Source: Circinella minor (taxonomy: Eukaryota; Mucoromycota; Mucoromycetes; Mucorales; Lichtheimiaceae). From it: DNA of 64,000 nucleotides. The DNA lies in contig JAEPRB010000048.1 in NCBI GenBank assembly GCA_016758965.1, positions 143,057 through 207,056 on the forward strand. The letters run 5' to 3'. A program made the position numbers and the translations under genes. The notes under the pieces are model-generated. The model was not told the DNA's origin. It ran no database searches and saw nothing but the letters and a program-made list of their open reading frames with translations. This document shows positions 12,558 through 25,373 of this stretch, in pieces; position 1 is the stretch's first letter; each line of letters starts with the position of its first letter.

Positions 12558-14693
12558 TTATTTTACTTGAGAAGAAACGATATTTGACATCCAAGAATTT
12601 AATACAGATACTTCTTGAATCATTTGAACAATTTCACTATCTTGTACACTAAGATGAATACGTCGTGATCGATCTTCTTTACTTTTACCAACAGTTAAAA
12701 TACCAGCAGTTTCAATATTGGATAATAAATCAACAAGTTCTGTTCCAGATACAGGTGTAATCATACTTGATTTTGTACATAATGTTGTATAACTTTCTCG
12801 AAACTATATAGTGAATTATTTTGCTTAATTTATTAGTCTCTTTTACACTTTTTTTTCGTTCCATACACAAACAGACGACACAATCATCTATCCTCTTCAC
12901 ACCAAGATAAACTTACCTTGCCAAGTGTAATTTGTTCTTTCTTTGAATTTCTTGCCATGACCATTAATACACCCATAACAATTTTTTGTTGTAAATTCAA
13001 TTGTTTTAATTTTTGTACTGCTGGACTACCGAATACAGATTGTAGTACTTTCATCACATGAGGAATAGACACCTTGACAATTTCTGGATTCTTTAATTGT
13101 TGTTGTTGTTGTTGAACTGCATTTTTTTGTTCTCCTAAAACTGGTTTTTGTTGTTGTTGTAATTGTTGATTTTTACGTTTATAATCGGTTTCAGCTAATT
13201 CAATAGCACGTCGACAAACATCCAAAGCAGTACGTAAATCACCCATGGAAGCAGCTACTTTACGTGCACATAATTCAACTGCATTAGGTTGCATTAATGG
13301 AAGTGGTCTAGTTTCTTTTGAAGCAGAAGTATCTTGTTCTTCTTCAAGTGAATAAAGTCGATCTTTAATGATAGCACTAATTTCTGGAACTTTGTATGGA
13401 TTGAAATTTAAAAGCTGTGGTTCACCTATTTGATTTTTTTTTGTTTGTATATTAATTTAAGGAAGTAAAATTATTATCCATAATAAAAATAACAATAGAC
13501 TAATATTTACAATTTTTTGTACGTAAACGTGGTAATAAACGATCCGTTAAATCTAATGCATTAGCAATACCAATAAGTACAAGACGTGAAGCAGGAGAAG
13601 AAGCCCATTCAAATATTTTATATAATACATCTTGATCTCTTGTAATTAAATGATCAATTTCATCCAAAATAACAACACTAATAATAATTTTATATTCATT
13701 AGTTTTTCTTATTTTACATTTCTTCTTTTTTTTTTTAAAGAAAAAGAAACCAACGTAATTTACTTGAGCACATTTATCTTTCCATTCAAAATTTGTTCTG
13801 CTTGTTTAACAATATCCGTTTGTATTGTTTGTTTTGGTGTTTTTAATTCATTCACTAATTTTGAATAGATACCCTTTGGTTCACGAATACTCATACAGTT
13901 GATCATCACTTCTTTCACTTGATGTGTATCCAATTCTTCAACAGTACTTTGAAAATTACGAATGATTTCTGTTAACATGGCTGTTTTACCCGTTCCTGGT
14001 GATCCAGAAACATATAAACAACCAGGTTTATTGGATAAAACATGGTTAGTCCAAAATTGAATCATACGTTCACGTTCTTGACTACGTCCAATTAAACGTG
14101 AAGGAGCTGCTGTACGTCGAAAAATAGTTTTTGCTCGTTGATAAATATCTTCTTCTTTATTACTGTTTTGTTCTTTTTTCTTATTGTCAATTTTTTTTTC
14201 AATGGCTTTTGTTATTTTTGTTGCTGTTATTGTGGGTGGTGATACAATCACTATATTTAATATTTATTATAGATAGAGTGGGTGGGAGCAAAAAAAAAAT
14301 TATTAAGGAGTAACAAAAAAAAAAAAAAAAGGTGGCCGCAGACATATAAAAATCATTTAAAGTAGTTTAATGAATTACCTTTTGTACGTTGTAATTCTTT
14401 TGTTATATATCGAACATTTTTTGGTGTAGTAGGAGGACTACCTCGTAATCTTTTACTAGGTGTTGTTGAAGGTGGAGAAGGAATATTTTCTTTTGAATCA
14501 CTATCAGATTCACTATCGTCCAATGTAGGCTTTGAACGATACTTTGTATTACTACTACTGTTATTATTGCTGTTGCTATTGGAAGCTAAATAACAAAATA
14601 TAAGTATAAGTAATAAAATCAATAATAATTTGGGGATTAAATGAATTAATATTTACCAAATAGTTTGCTTTGTGATCTTGTACGTTTAAGCAT
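12558..14693 (-). CDS. CDC6: Replication licensing ATPase Cdc6/Cdc18
   Basis: AAA+ ATPase that helps ORC load the MCM2-7 helicase at origins. The start at 14693 reads MLKRTRSQSKLF. A disordered N-terminal region follows, with clustered CDK-type S/T-P sites around a Cy-like basic motif (PSTTPSKRLRGSPPTTPKN), as expected for a CDK-controlled licensing factor. The ATPase core begins LIGRSQERERM, with Walker A GSPGTGKTAML (about 13976-14010) and Walker B VVILDEIDHLI near 13650-13680. Next come sensor-type segments (LVLIGIANALDLTDRLLPRL, ASMGDLRTALDVCRRAIE). A Q-rich insert is encoded near 13090-13175. The C-terminal exon (12764-12558) is the winged-helix domain. There are at least five exons. The promoter has CGCG elements like those of POL1. 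Confidence 0.93.
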
Positions 14694-15956
14694 TGTTATT
14701 TGGTATATATGTATATATAAATATGTTAGTATTGTTTAAGAAAGACAAGAAAAAAAAAGTGGACCTCCAAAAAAAAAAAAAATTGTTATTCGCGTGACAA
14801 TAATGTATTGTTGTCTTGCGCGTGTAACGCGACTTTTTACCTTACTTTTTTGATTATTTAAATTTCAGCCCAACAATGATAGGATTTCTTCTTTCCAATA
14901 TATGTATATATGCTTGTGTGTTATAACAATGGTGTCAGTCAACAAAATAAAAAAAAGAAAAGTAATAATAATTCTTGTTATTTAATCAAGAAAATCCTAT
15001 TTTTTTTATTCGGGTTGAATAAATTATACCGTATAAATAAAATGGTTGAATACTCCCCTTTTGGTCATCTGGCATACCTTGTATAGGAAGTTGCTTTGTA
15101 AAAAAGAAAAATCCATATTTTTGAGAAGTTACCAAGATAATTGGTCTTGTACTCTTTCATTGTGCAATCAAAGATATGGAAAACATAACTTGAAATACAG
15201 TGAAAAAAGAAATCGAGTCAAGAATCATAAAAAAAAGCTATTCTACTTGTATAAAATATAAATAACAAAAGCGAACAGTTGCGGTAAAATATATTTAATG
15301 GTTGCTATTATAAATATTGCTTTTATAATAATATAAACTGATTTATAAATTATTTATTAAATAATCAACTAATAATATCTGCCAATGAGCATTTTGGAAA
15401 AAAAAAGCTCAAAGGATAAAGAACAATTGCATCTTGTCCCAGAGAAAAAAGACTATTACCTATTTAGCTATGATATATAGTTGACAAATTTTATCTGCTT
15501 AAGTGTTATCACATCAAGAATACATTAATTTATTCAAATGAATAATATAATATACTATTATACTATGTCCTACTGTTGCTATGGTAACATCTTGATGTTG
15601 GTATGGTCAGCACAAGATGTTGCTTGGTTGACTTACAACGATATATGGAATATGATATAAGTAAATAATGGTACCGAACTACTATAGTAGAGTGGTCGTA
15701 ATCCTTGCAACTAAAACATACACATATCCAGGAAATAAAAAAGAAAGCTATTATCAATTTGATGTGATTTTTTATTTACCAAATATGATGTCTGGAAAGC
15801 ATTATATGAAATCTCATTACTTACCAAGTTGAAGATTTTGCAACACCGATTGCCTGTCTCTACGCGTTTGTGAGCCAACAGAAAAGTAATTTTTTTCCTT
15901 TACCACCCAATTTTTTTCTTATAACATCAAAACACAAAACACAAAACAACAAAACC
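14694..15956. other. Intergenic between divergent CDC6 and a small membrane-protein gene
   Basis: About 1.26 kb of AT-rich DNA. The CDC6-proximal side has a cluster of CGCG motifs (14789-14834). An ACGCGT lies at 15862-15867, about 90 bp upstream of the plus-strand start codon. I see no convincing coding stretch between them. Confidence 0.45.
14789..14834. promoter_or_regulatory. CGCG cluster upstream of CDC6 (MCB-like)
   Basis: TTCGCGTGAC at 14789-14798 and TTGCGCGTGTAACGCGACTT at 14815-14834 contain three ACGCG cores (one on the minus strand, one in GCGCGT, one in ACGCGA). They lie about 100-140 bp upstream of the CDC6 start codon. Related MCB elements control cdc18/CDC6 in yeasts. Function here is inferred. 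Confidence 0.45.
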
Positions 15957-16616
15957 ATGGAACCAAGTGACAACAATCCATATACTGACTATAGTGACGA
16001 TGAACTTATTCGAATACTCGAAAAACAACGACAAGAACATCAACGATTTTTCGAAAATGACTCTGGTGACATTATTGACGACCATGACGACCGTCATCTT
16101 GGTGGCATAAAGCGACCTCCTGTACCTGATATGCGTTTCGAACCTCAATTTATAAAGTCTGTTGCAGCATTACGTGAACAAGGTGCTTCAAATGGTCAAA
16201 TATTCATTTCTGCAGTTATTGTCAATCAGTTTATTATGCCTTTTATCAACGGTTTTTCGTGGAGTTTATTATCTCATGTTTGGCGTTGGTGGCGAGTGCG
16301 TGACGCCACAAAGGTACAAAGAGCATCATCTTCAGGTTCATCTTTTATTCGTGGAATGAAATATGGTATTTCTAAATGGTTTCGGTAAGTTTAGTTATAA
16401 TTATTATTTATTATGCGAAAAAAAGAATAAAAGAAGAATCAATACATAAGATTATAAGGATTATTGTGAAGATCATAAGTTTATATGGCTATATGTAATA
16501 TGTGACAAAACTAAAAAAATGTGTATGATTGTTTCTAATATAGTAATGCTTATGAAACATTCGTTCACTTACCTACATTGACACAAGAGCCAACTGGATT
16601 TGCAAAACCTATTTAG
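15957..16616 (+). CDS. Small protein with one probable membrane segment
   Basis: Two exons, 15957-16384 and 16544-16616, encode 166 residues. The ATG at 15957 lies in the context AAAACCATGG. The N-terminal half is acidic and coiled-coil-like (DDELIRILEKQRQEHQRFF). A hydrophobic segment, IFISAVIVNQFIMPFINGFSW, is followed by SLLSHVWRWWRVRD and a basic tail. The order acidic N-terminus, then LPFLNG-like helix, then aromatic/basic tail recalls the fungal mitochondrial outer-membrane import protein Mim1/Tom13. The GxxxG motif of Mim1 is not evident, so this is only a weak suggestion. The likely location is a membrane. Confidence 0.65.
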
Positions 16617-16901
16617 AAGAAAAATATATCCCTCCCCTTTATTTTGCCTTATTATTATTATTATTATCCATTGTTATTTTGTATATTTTCACTTACCATA
16701 TTGATCTTGTTTTTTATAAAAAGAAAAAAAAAAAAGTAAAACCAATTTACTTTTATATCATTACCATCGTTTCAATTGGATCGGATAAAATTATTTTCCC
16801 GACAAACAAGCATATAATAAGTCGATTGATAAATTCTTTTAGTTATCTTTATCTTTAGTTACTTTTCTTTTCTTTTCGATTTTTCTTTAATATATAACAA
16901 A

Positions 16902-18070
16902 ATGGGTAACGATGGAGGATCTATTCCAAGACGAATTGAATTAGTAAAAGAAAAACAAAAACAAGTCAAAATCAATCCTGATCTTGAAAGGATCGCTGCT
17001 TGGTTTTATTGTGCCTTATCGAAGGTAAAAACAATAACACACATACAACACATTTACAAAAAAAGAAAAGCATCTGTTATTATTAATAATCGAAAACTAA
17101 TTCCAAACTTATTCTCTAATAAAATTAGCAACCTTTACAAACACCTATTGTATCATGTGGTCTTGGTAAATTATATAATCAAGATGCTATTATTGAGTAC
17201 CTTCTTGACAAGAATGCTTATGGTGATGGTGACAAGATCTGTTCACATATTAGTTCACCTAAAGATACCGTTAAACTTACGTTGACACCTAATCCTTCGT
17301 TCGATGAAAGCAAATCTATCAAAGATTCAACTACCATGGGTCATTTAGATAAAGAAATAAAGAGTCGATTTATTTGTCCAATCTCAATGAAGGAAATGAA
17401 CGGTAAACATCGTTTTGTCTACCTTGATACCTGTGGTTGTGTTTTTGCTGAACAATCTTTGAAAGAAGTCAAGTCAAAAGAATGTATATCCGTAAGTTTT
17501 TTTAAATCTTGTATTTTTTTAAAAAGTAAATTTCAATTAATGTATATCTGGAAACTAATTATCTTTTTTTTTTTTTTAGTGTGGTAAACCTTTTGAACCA
17601 GAAAATATGATTGTTATTAATCCTAACAAGGAAGAATTGGATAATATGAAAATTGTGATGAAGGAGAAGAAAGCAAAAGCAAAAGCTGAAAAGGTAAATA
17701 AACAACAATAATTTAAGAGAGAAAGGTGTATTCGTATGATACGTATTACAAATATGGATTTATATTAACTTGATACTATAATTATTAGAAAGCTAAGAAG
17801 GCAGCCAAACAAAATGGTGGTGAAGTAATTGAAAAAGAAAAGAAGAGAAAGCGAGATAGTCCTCCTCAATCTAATTTGGTTACTCCACCTGCCAAGAAAT
17901 CTAATATTTCTTCATCCGCAGCAGCTGCAGTCATGGGTAAAGTAGCTCAAGAACTTGCAGAAAAAGAAAAAGGAAAAGAAATGTCTAAAGCAGTGAAAAG
18001 TATATATGCTAAGAAGGAGGTCAAGGGCAATTATTTGACTATGGGTACATTTAATCGTTATGCATCATAA
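16902..18070 (+). CDS. RTF2: Replication termination factor 2 (Rtf2)
   Basis: Four exons (16902-17024, 17129-17491, 17580-17693, 17789-18070) give 293 residues in one frame. The N-terminus MGNDGGSIPRRIELVKEK is the family signature. The RING-like Rtf2 domain shows WFYCALSK, PIVSCGLGKLYNQDAIIEYL, FICPISMKEM, FVYLDTCGCVFAE and CISCGKPF, and lacks some zinc ligands of a classical RING, as is usual for Rtf2. The C-terminus is basic, Lys-rich and disordered. Rtf2 acts at stalled or terminating replication forks in S. pombe and has also been linked to splicing. The gene converges on the P450 gene with only about 80 bp between the stop codons. Confidence 0.93.
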
Positions 18071-18152
18071 AATCATCATTATAATCATTTTTTATTTCAT
18101 TTTTCTCCTTGTACATAATCACGTAAATAACATACATAGTCTATTTTTTTTT

Positions 18153-20657
18153 TTACATTTTGCGTTGAATAATAACTTTTCCACTTGGAATACCAGTGTT
18201 AACATTTGTTGGGAATTCAATAGGACCATTTGGTTTGAGTGTGTAATCTCGAATAAGTAAGGATACAACTGTTTTAATTTCTTGTAATGCAAACCATCGA
18301 CCACTGTATAAAATTTGGAAAGAAAAGGTTATTATGTAGGTATCATCGAAAGGGACTCAGTGCCGATAATTGAACACAAATAATACATATATATCGAATA
18401 CTTACGGGCAAGCATGTTTTCCTTCTCCAAATACTAAAAAATCGTCACCAATCTTTGTACTTGGACGACCCATACCAACATAGCGGAAGGGTTCAAACTT
18501 ATCATGATTTCCAATAGTGTCCTTTTGTAACTCTTTATCACGATGATTTGCCCAAAAGTTCACCAAGACATCATGATCTATAAATATATATATATTGAAT
18601 TAAGTTTAATTTTTAACAAAAATAAAGTCAATCATATGAATTAACAAAGCCATTTCATTAAAGAGGCCAGTAAATAACTCACCTGGAGGGATAATAACAC
18701 CATTACTTAAAGTAATATTTTGTTTACTTATATTGGTATGAGGTAATTGGAAATACTCATTTTTTGTACGTAATGCTTCTCGACACAAACTATCCAATTT
18801 AATCAATTTTTTGACCGAGTCTGCAGTGAAAATATCTTCACTCTTATTATTTTTGTTAAGAATAATATCATTGCCATATATTTCTTTTTGTTCTTTGATA
18901 AGTTCGTCCATTATTTCAGGATGCTGTAATATTCGATAAAGAACGATAGTCGCGTGTTCTGTAGTTGTGAATACAGACACAAAGACCAAGACAATCATCC
19001 AATGAGCAAAATAAGTGTACTTGTCCGTTTTATTATTGGGTTGTGGAGGATGTTTTTCGATAATATCTTGTAAAATATCATTCTGTATGCAAAATAAAGT
19101 ATTACTATAGTGTAATTGGTGCTATGTACAATATATCTAGACATAAGTTCTTTATAATGATATACATACAGGTCTTATCCAAGTAGTATCAGAAGAATCC
19201 TTTGTAGCAATTCCTTCCATACGTTTATCAATTACAGGTTTCAATACCTCAACAATTTGAGATTTACGATTTCGAATAAGTGAACTATACTTGCCAATAT
19301 ACCTTTTTTTTTTTTTTTTTTTTTTTGGAAAATGATTGGACGGTAAGTTACATTTACACAGACATAAAATTATTTTACATTTCGCTTGGAACAAAGATGA
19401 TATTGCTTACCACATTCGAAACTTGTTAAGGGTTATAAAGTGGTCCAACCAAACATTATCCATACGGAAGGATAATCCAACATCAGTAGTAATTTCTCTG
19501 AATGCTTCAATCAAATTTTCATTTTCGCAGAGGTCCAAACCAACAAATACGGAAGCACTAGCTTTTGCAACCATATGTTGAACCATTGAAAATAAATTGG
19601 AAAGTTCTTTGGGCTCTATATATATTAAAATTAGCATTAATTTTTTCAAGCTAGCATATAATGGTTTTTTTAAAAGAATGATAACATTGTTTTCTTTTTA
19701 CAGAGCTCAATACATAATATATCTATTTTATATTTAAATATACCTGTCAAGTCTCCTACAGCTTCTTGCAGACCAACTTCAAGCTAAAATAATATAATAA
19801 TTTATGTTGTTAATAAGTGTATGGCTCCAAGGGAGGACGTAGATATTGACTATTATAAAGTACAAAATATGCTTACATAATGTACAACTCGTGGTGTATA
19901 TTCTTTCATTTGTACAGTTAATGATTTAACAATAATAGTTCTTAACTCCCCAAGTGTTATATCCTCACCCTTTGTCATTCCTATCAACAATGCAACATCA
20001 AAACGCTTTGTAAAATATAATATGGCATAGGATTAATAAATTATTATTTTTATATACATGTATTTGTTATTATCATTTTTTTTAACAAATATTTACCTTT
20101 GAATTACCATCTTCAAAACTAAAGTTTTTATTTAAAAGTATTTCGCGGACATAGCGGCCCGAAACTATAGTATGGAGCTGCATAACATCATGCAGGTTTA
20201 CATCAGCCCCCGAATTCATGGAATAAGTATTTGTCTTTTTTCTTTGTACACCATTTAGCAATACAATAAATAAATAAATGTTATACTATTTACATTTCCA
20301 AATATATGACATCGAAATACTGGACCCAATAAAGCACTATATTTTTCAACGAAGGCTCGTGGATCACGACGGTATTCAAGTGTTGAACCAACAAATGGAT
20401 TGGTATATGGGACAGTTGGACAATCACATTTTAGTGTCTAGTGTTATTGTAATAGATAATGTGTTTATGAAGAGAAGAGGACAAAACATATGACAACTTT
20501 TATTTTCTATTTTTGAATATATAACAATTACCTTACGCTCAATCCATTGTCGATAAAGACTATAGGAAGAAGCAAGTACGGCAGTGATTAAAATCCATTC
20601 AGAGCGTCGTTGACGTTGATAGTTTAATAAAAAGATAAGCCATTTATTAAAGTTCAT
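18153..20657 (-). CDS. Cytochrome P450 (copy 1 of a tandem pair)
   Basis: Haem-thiolate monooxygenase with about nine exons. The ATG at 20657 begins MNFNKWLIFLLNYQRQ, followed by a membrane anchor (ILITAVLASSYSLYRQW). The helix-I region reads HWMIVLVFVSVFTTTEHAT. The ExxR motif is CREALRTKN, and the haem loop is FLVFGEGKHACPGRW, split by an intron right after the ACP codons. The C-terminus ends SGKVIIQRKM. The overall pattern resembles the fungal group whose helix I reads AAxHTTS (ent-kaurene-oxidase-like), but here Phe replaces the usual His before TT. The substrate is unknown. The gene is closely related to copy 2 downstream and shares its intron positions. An intron carries a T run of about 22 bp. 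Confidence 0.9.
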
Positions 20658-22333
20658 AGCTATATTCGTTTTTTTTTTACCAAGTTTGAAGAAAATAAAG
20701 GGAAAGACAAAGGGAAAAAAGCAATGTAACGAAAAGAAAAAAGAAGAACGTTCGAAATTAATTGATTGTTATTTATATATTTTATCTTTGAAAGCATATG
20801 ATACATCTATCAATGAGGGGGGCGGCGGAATGAAGAAAGCACTGGATGAACAGCAAATTAACTTTCTAATATTATGATGGTTGTCATGATGTAAACAATT
20901 TTATTTTAACATATGTCGTCGATGTGATTGTGATGGAAAGACCAACCTTGTGGTAAAAGCTTCCAACTCAGCTATTTTATCCGAAATATAATGGGGTACA
21001 TAAAAAAGCAAGTATTACCCTTGTTTCCCCTATTTTTTTTCAATGCTTGTTTTCTTTATTAAAATTTGTTGTTTATGTATATTATGGCCAATTGTTTATA
21101 CATCTTATGACAGTGTGACACTGTTTTTTTTATATTACAGCAAACAGCTTGAGATAAGTTGTTTTAAGTTTATAATATGAGATGCATTCTTTTAATACTC
21201 GGATAAATAATACAAAAATGGAAGAATAGTAGCTGCATGAACCAATGTATTGGAAATAAGTAGTTAATTGGGCTGCGCATTATCTACAAAGTTTCGCAGC
21301 AAAAAATAGAGACAATTATTTACATATATTGTTCTATACTTGAATATCAAAAGTATTATTAACTGCGGTATGTTTATCAATTGAGCACCACCAATTTTTT
21401 TTTTTTTTTTTTTTTTTTGGATTATGCGCTACTGTCCAGAACAAACATAGCTATTAATATCCAGTTATAATTAAATATGTAGGTGCGATAAAGTAATAGC
21501 GTGTTTTTTTTTTCAATAATATATTACGTACACAATAACTTATATATTGGGAATAGTCATTTTTTTTAGAACATTCACTAAATATAGGTAGTGGTTCAAA
21601 ATCTGTAAGTATCTTTACATTTTATGCATTGATATATGATCTGACAGCTTTGTTTTTAATTAAAATGGTATTACTCATAAATATTAAAAATACAACAGGA
21701 TGTATAGTACCGAATAAGTATATAAGACACCATTATTTTGATTTCACGCGTTGCAATCAACTGACCACTATCATCAAATAAATCTATCGGTATTGGTAAT
21801 ATAAGGATTGGTGACAGAGCTCCTAAATAATAATAGCTATATATAATATATATAGTAATGTTAAATATATTTCCTTCGCCAAATACTAAGTAGCAATTAC
21901 TTAATTCTATTAAAAGGAGATATACTTGTTGATAATTAGATATATTTAGAAATACTTGTTTCGAAGCTGTAAAATATTCAAAACAAAAGTTCAGGAGTTA
22001 ATTGCCTTATATTTATTGTTCAGATGATATCTGATATGATCCTTGTTGATACTTGGTGACAAAATCATATTTTTTTGTACTTTTGAATGCTATGAACATC
22101 TTAGCTTGCATCAGTTGTAATTGATTTTTCTCTTTCGAATAATTCTAGTCATTAGGGCTGTAAGTGAATTTATCAACACTCATTATTAAAAAAGCCTTTT
22201 TTATTGTACTATTACTATTTTTCTATCTAATAGTAATAATAATGAATACATTTATCCATGACAAAATAATAATAATTCACATCTTTTTTAAAGTACAATA
22301 AAGGAGCTAACAATTGTCGATGTAAAAATCGAT
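20658..22333. other. Spacer between the two P450 genes, with a P450 relic
   Basis: AT-rich, with a T run of 22 bp near 21396. No intact coding stretch, but 21690-21895 carries the decayed haem region of a third P450 copy, described separately. Confidence 0.5.
21690..21895 (-). pseudogene. Decayed cytochrome P450 fragment
   Basis: On the minus strand, CYLVFGEGNIF (21895-21865) matches the haem-loop exon LVFGEGKHACP of both neighbours, almost base for base over TTAGTATTTGGCGAAGGAAA. About 100 bp further, SGQLIATREIKIMVSYILIRYYT (21780-21710) aligns with GRWFALQEIKTVVSLLIRDYT of the neighbours' next exon. The haem Cys is lost and the frame shifts inside. Upstream exons are not recognisable. It is a dead third tandem copy. 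Confidence 0.65.
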
Positions 22334-24891
22334 TCAGAATTTTCTGTTCTGGAAAAGAACTTTTCCGCTTGGAATTCGAGTAACGGCATTCGTTGGAAAT
22401 TCAACAGGACTACTAGCTTTAATCGTATAGTTTCGAAGAATTAAAGATACAATTGTTTTAATCTCTTGTATCGCAAACCATCGGCCGCTGTAAATAAATA
22501 AAAAAAAATGTTATGTAAGTAGCTAGGGACATAATAGTGAGAGGAGCTAATCAATTAGTTACGAACCAAAAAAAAAAAAAAAAAAAAAGCACTTACGGAC
22601 AAGCATGTTTTCCTTCACCAAACACTAAATAATCGTCACCAATCTTTGTACTTGGACGATCTATACCAACATAACGGAATGGCATAAATTCATAATAATT
22701 TCCTTTACTATCCTTTTGAAAATCACTATCATGTTGATTTGCCCAAGCATTCAACAAAACATCTTGCCCTAATGATAATAATTTAATAATCATACAAGGT
22801 GGATATATACATTAGTATTAGCCCCATTCAGTAAATAAATAAATTCATATATGTTCTCTTTTTTAATTTAACCTCAAATACGATTCTTTTTTTTTAAAGA
22901 TATACACAGTATATATAATAATATTTTACAATAACTTACCTGGAGGAATAGCAACGCCATTACTTAAAACAATATGTTTGTTACTTATATTAGCATGTGG
23001 TAATGTGAGAAAATCATTCTTAACACGTAATGTTTCTCGACAAACACTATCTAACTTGACAAGCTTTTTTAAAGATTCAGTAGTAATGTCATCATAGTCA
23101 CCGTTACAGGAGTTGAAGTTATCTTTAAACACCTGTTTTTGTTCTTCAATGAGCTCATTAATAATTTCAGGATGCTTTAATAATCTATATAAGATCATAG
23201 TGCCATGCTCTGAAGTAGTATGAACTGCTGCAAAAATAAGACCAATCATCCAATGAGAATAATAAGTGTAAATATCGCTATTATAGGTAGCTGGAGGAGG
23301 GTAATTTTCAAGCATGTCTTGTAAAATATCGCTCTATATTATCAAAATGGATAACCTTAAAAAGATCAGTAGCTAGATATCTTCAAAGAAGGGACAATGA
23401 CAGTGATAATAATAATAATAACGGAAAAAAAAACAATAAACTTTTCTTACCGGTCTTTCCCAAGAAGATGAATCTTTTGCATTCATTTTTTCTAAACGTT
23501 TATTAATGACAGGTATTATTGCTTCTCTTAATCGACGTTTACGTTCTCTGATAGGTGGCATAAATTTACCAATAAACCTAAAACGGTCAGTTAGTTTTAT
23601 TTTTTATCTTATACTTCAAAGCTTTATATTCAAAGGTAATAATTTATTACCACATTCGAAATCGGTTGAGATTTGTAAAATATTCCAACCAGGCATTATT
23701 ATTTCGAGCAGATCGAGCAATATCAAACACAATGTATTCAAACGCTTCGACTATTTCTTTATTTTCCGCAAGTTCGGTACCAACAAAAACAGATGCACTG
23801 GCTTTTGCCACCATATGTTGAACCATTGGAAATAGGTTAGGTATTTCTTTTGGTTCTATTATATATGTAATAGAAAAATACAGAGTAATAGATGATTAAT
23901 AAAAGAGATTTCTTCCATCCTTTATATATAATGTGGGAAATACTATAATAGTAGCAAAAATATACCTGATAGATCTCCCAACGCTTCTTGTAATGCAATA
24001 TTAATCTATTAAGCACAAAAGAATTGTTTATATAATTCAACAAACAGTGTCATAGTCTTATTTTGTATTCTGAAACTTTAAATGATTTTGGATGTTATCT
24101 TTTCTCTCAAAACAGTAAATAAAACCTTACATATTGAACTACTCTCGGAGTGTACGTTTTCATCTCCCCTGTTAAGGATTTGACAATGACAGCTCGAATA
24201 TCTTCGCTAGTCATATCTTCATTTCCCATTCCTGCAAATAGTTTAAGATCGAACCGCTATAGTATAATATAGATAGATACATATGAATCAAGGGGTTAAT
24301 TTTTTTTTTTGTCTGAAAAAGCTATATATAAGAAAGAATATTTTATTTCAACTTACTCTATCAACACCTACTCCAAAATTAAAGCTATCATTGAAAAGGA
24401 TCTGTCGAACAAAAGTACCGGAGACTATAGTATGAAGCTAAATTGATTCGTAATAGTAAAATTATGATAATATGCGGGGGTTGTTTTTTTAGTAACTATA
24501 AACACGAATATTATCAATTTCAAAACAAAACAAAAAAGATTTGATCCCACTTACGCGTCCATAAACACGAGCTCGAAAAACGGGACCGTATAAAGCCGTG
24601 TATTTTTCAACAAAGCCTTGTGGATCTTGTTGATACTCTATATTCGATCCCATCAATCGGTTACTATAGGGTACAATGGGACAGTCGTCTTCTTCTAAAG
24701 ACTAAAACATAATGTTAATTATATTTATTATCTTCTTTAAATAAAATTGTGGAGCATTATACACGTACTTTATTAGAGGACAATAATCGATAAAGTCCAT
24801 AGCTGGAAGCAAGTGCAACAGCTGTTCCAATAATCCCCAAGTGCCGCTGTTCAACAGTTGATAAATTAGCAACAACGTCAGACAATACCAT
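22334..24891 (-). CDS. Cytochrome P450 (copy 2 of a tandem pair)
   Basis: Same strand, exon plan and family as copy 1. The ATG at 24891 begins MVLSDVVANLSTVEQ, then the membrane anchor GIIGTAVALASSYGLYRL. Helix I reads HWMIGLIFAAVHTTSEHGT, the AAxHTTS form found in several fungal P450 families. ExxR is in CRETLRVKN. The haem loop is YLVFGEGKHACPGRW across an intron. A perf-type motif, FMPFRYVGIDRPS, precedes it. The C-terminus ends SGKVLFQNRKF at 22334. It probably sits in the ER membrane with a reductase partner. The substrate cannot be told from sequence. It and copy 1 arose by tandem duplication. Confidence 0.92.
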
Positions 24892-25373
24892 TTTATATGG
24901 ATTTTTTTTGGTTTTCTTTTTGCCAAAATGGGTAAAAAAATATCTGAGAGAGGGAACAAAAAAAGCAAAAAATGATTAGGTTTTAAATATTAATTTTTTT
25001 TTTTCAAAACCTGTATCACTACAAATAAACCCGCTTTTACTGCGGTAGCTGCGGTAGTTTATTACATTTTGTTATTAGTTTCAACACTCAACTCCCGCGT
25101 TTTTCAGTCAACCTCTTGACATTCATCGTGTAATAATATAAATAATGATAGTTGAGATCAAAATATTTCTACTTTATTTTTATATAATAGACAAGATGTA
25201 AAAAAAAAAGGTAAAGAGAGTTTTATAATGTGAAAAAAAAAAACGAAAGGAAGACAAATAACTAGTATATGAAATTTATGTATATTTATGTATAATAACA
25301 TTAAATGGTATGAGAGGGAATGATTGAAGGAAAAGCAAAAATAGACTACTCTGTACAAACAGTTGAATGGAAA
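24892..25373. other. Intergenic between P450 copy 2 and NAR1
   Basis: About 480 bp, AT-rich. It includes a near-direct repeat CTGCGGTAGCTGCGGTAG at 25038-25056. No gene seen. Confidence 0.4.
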
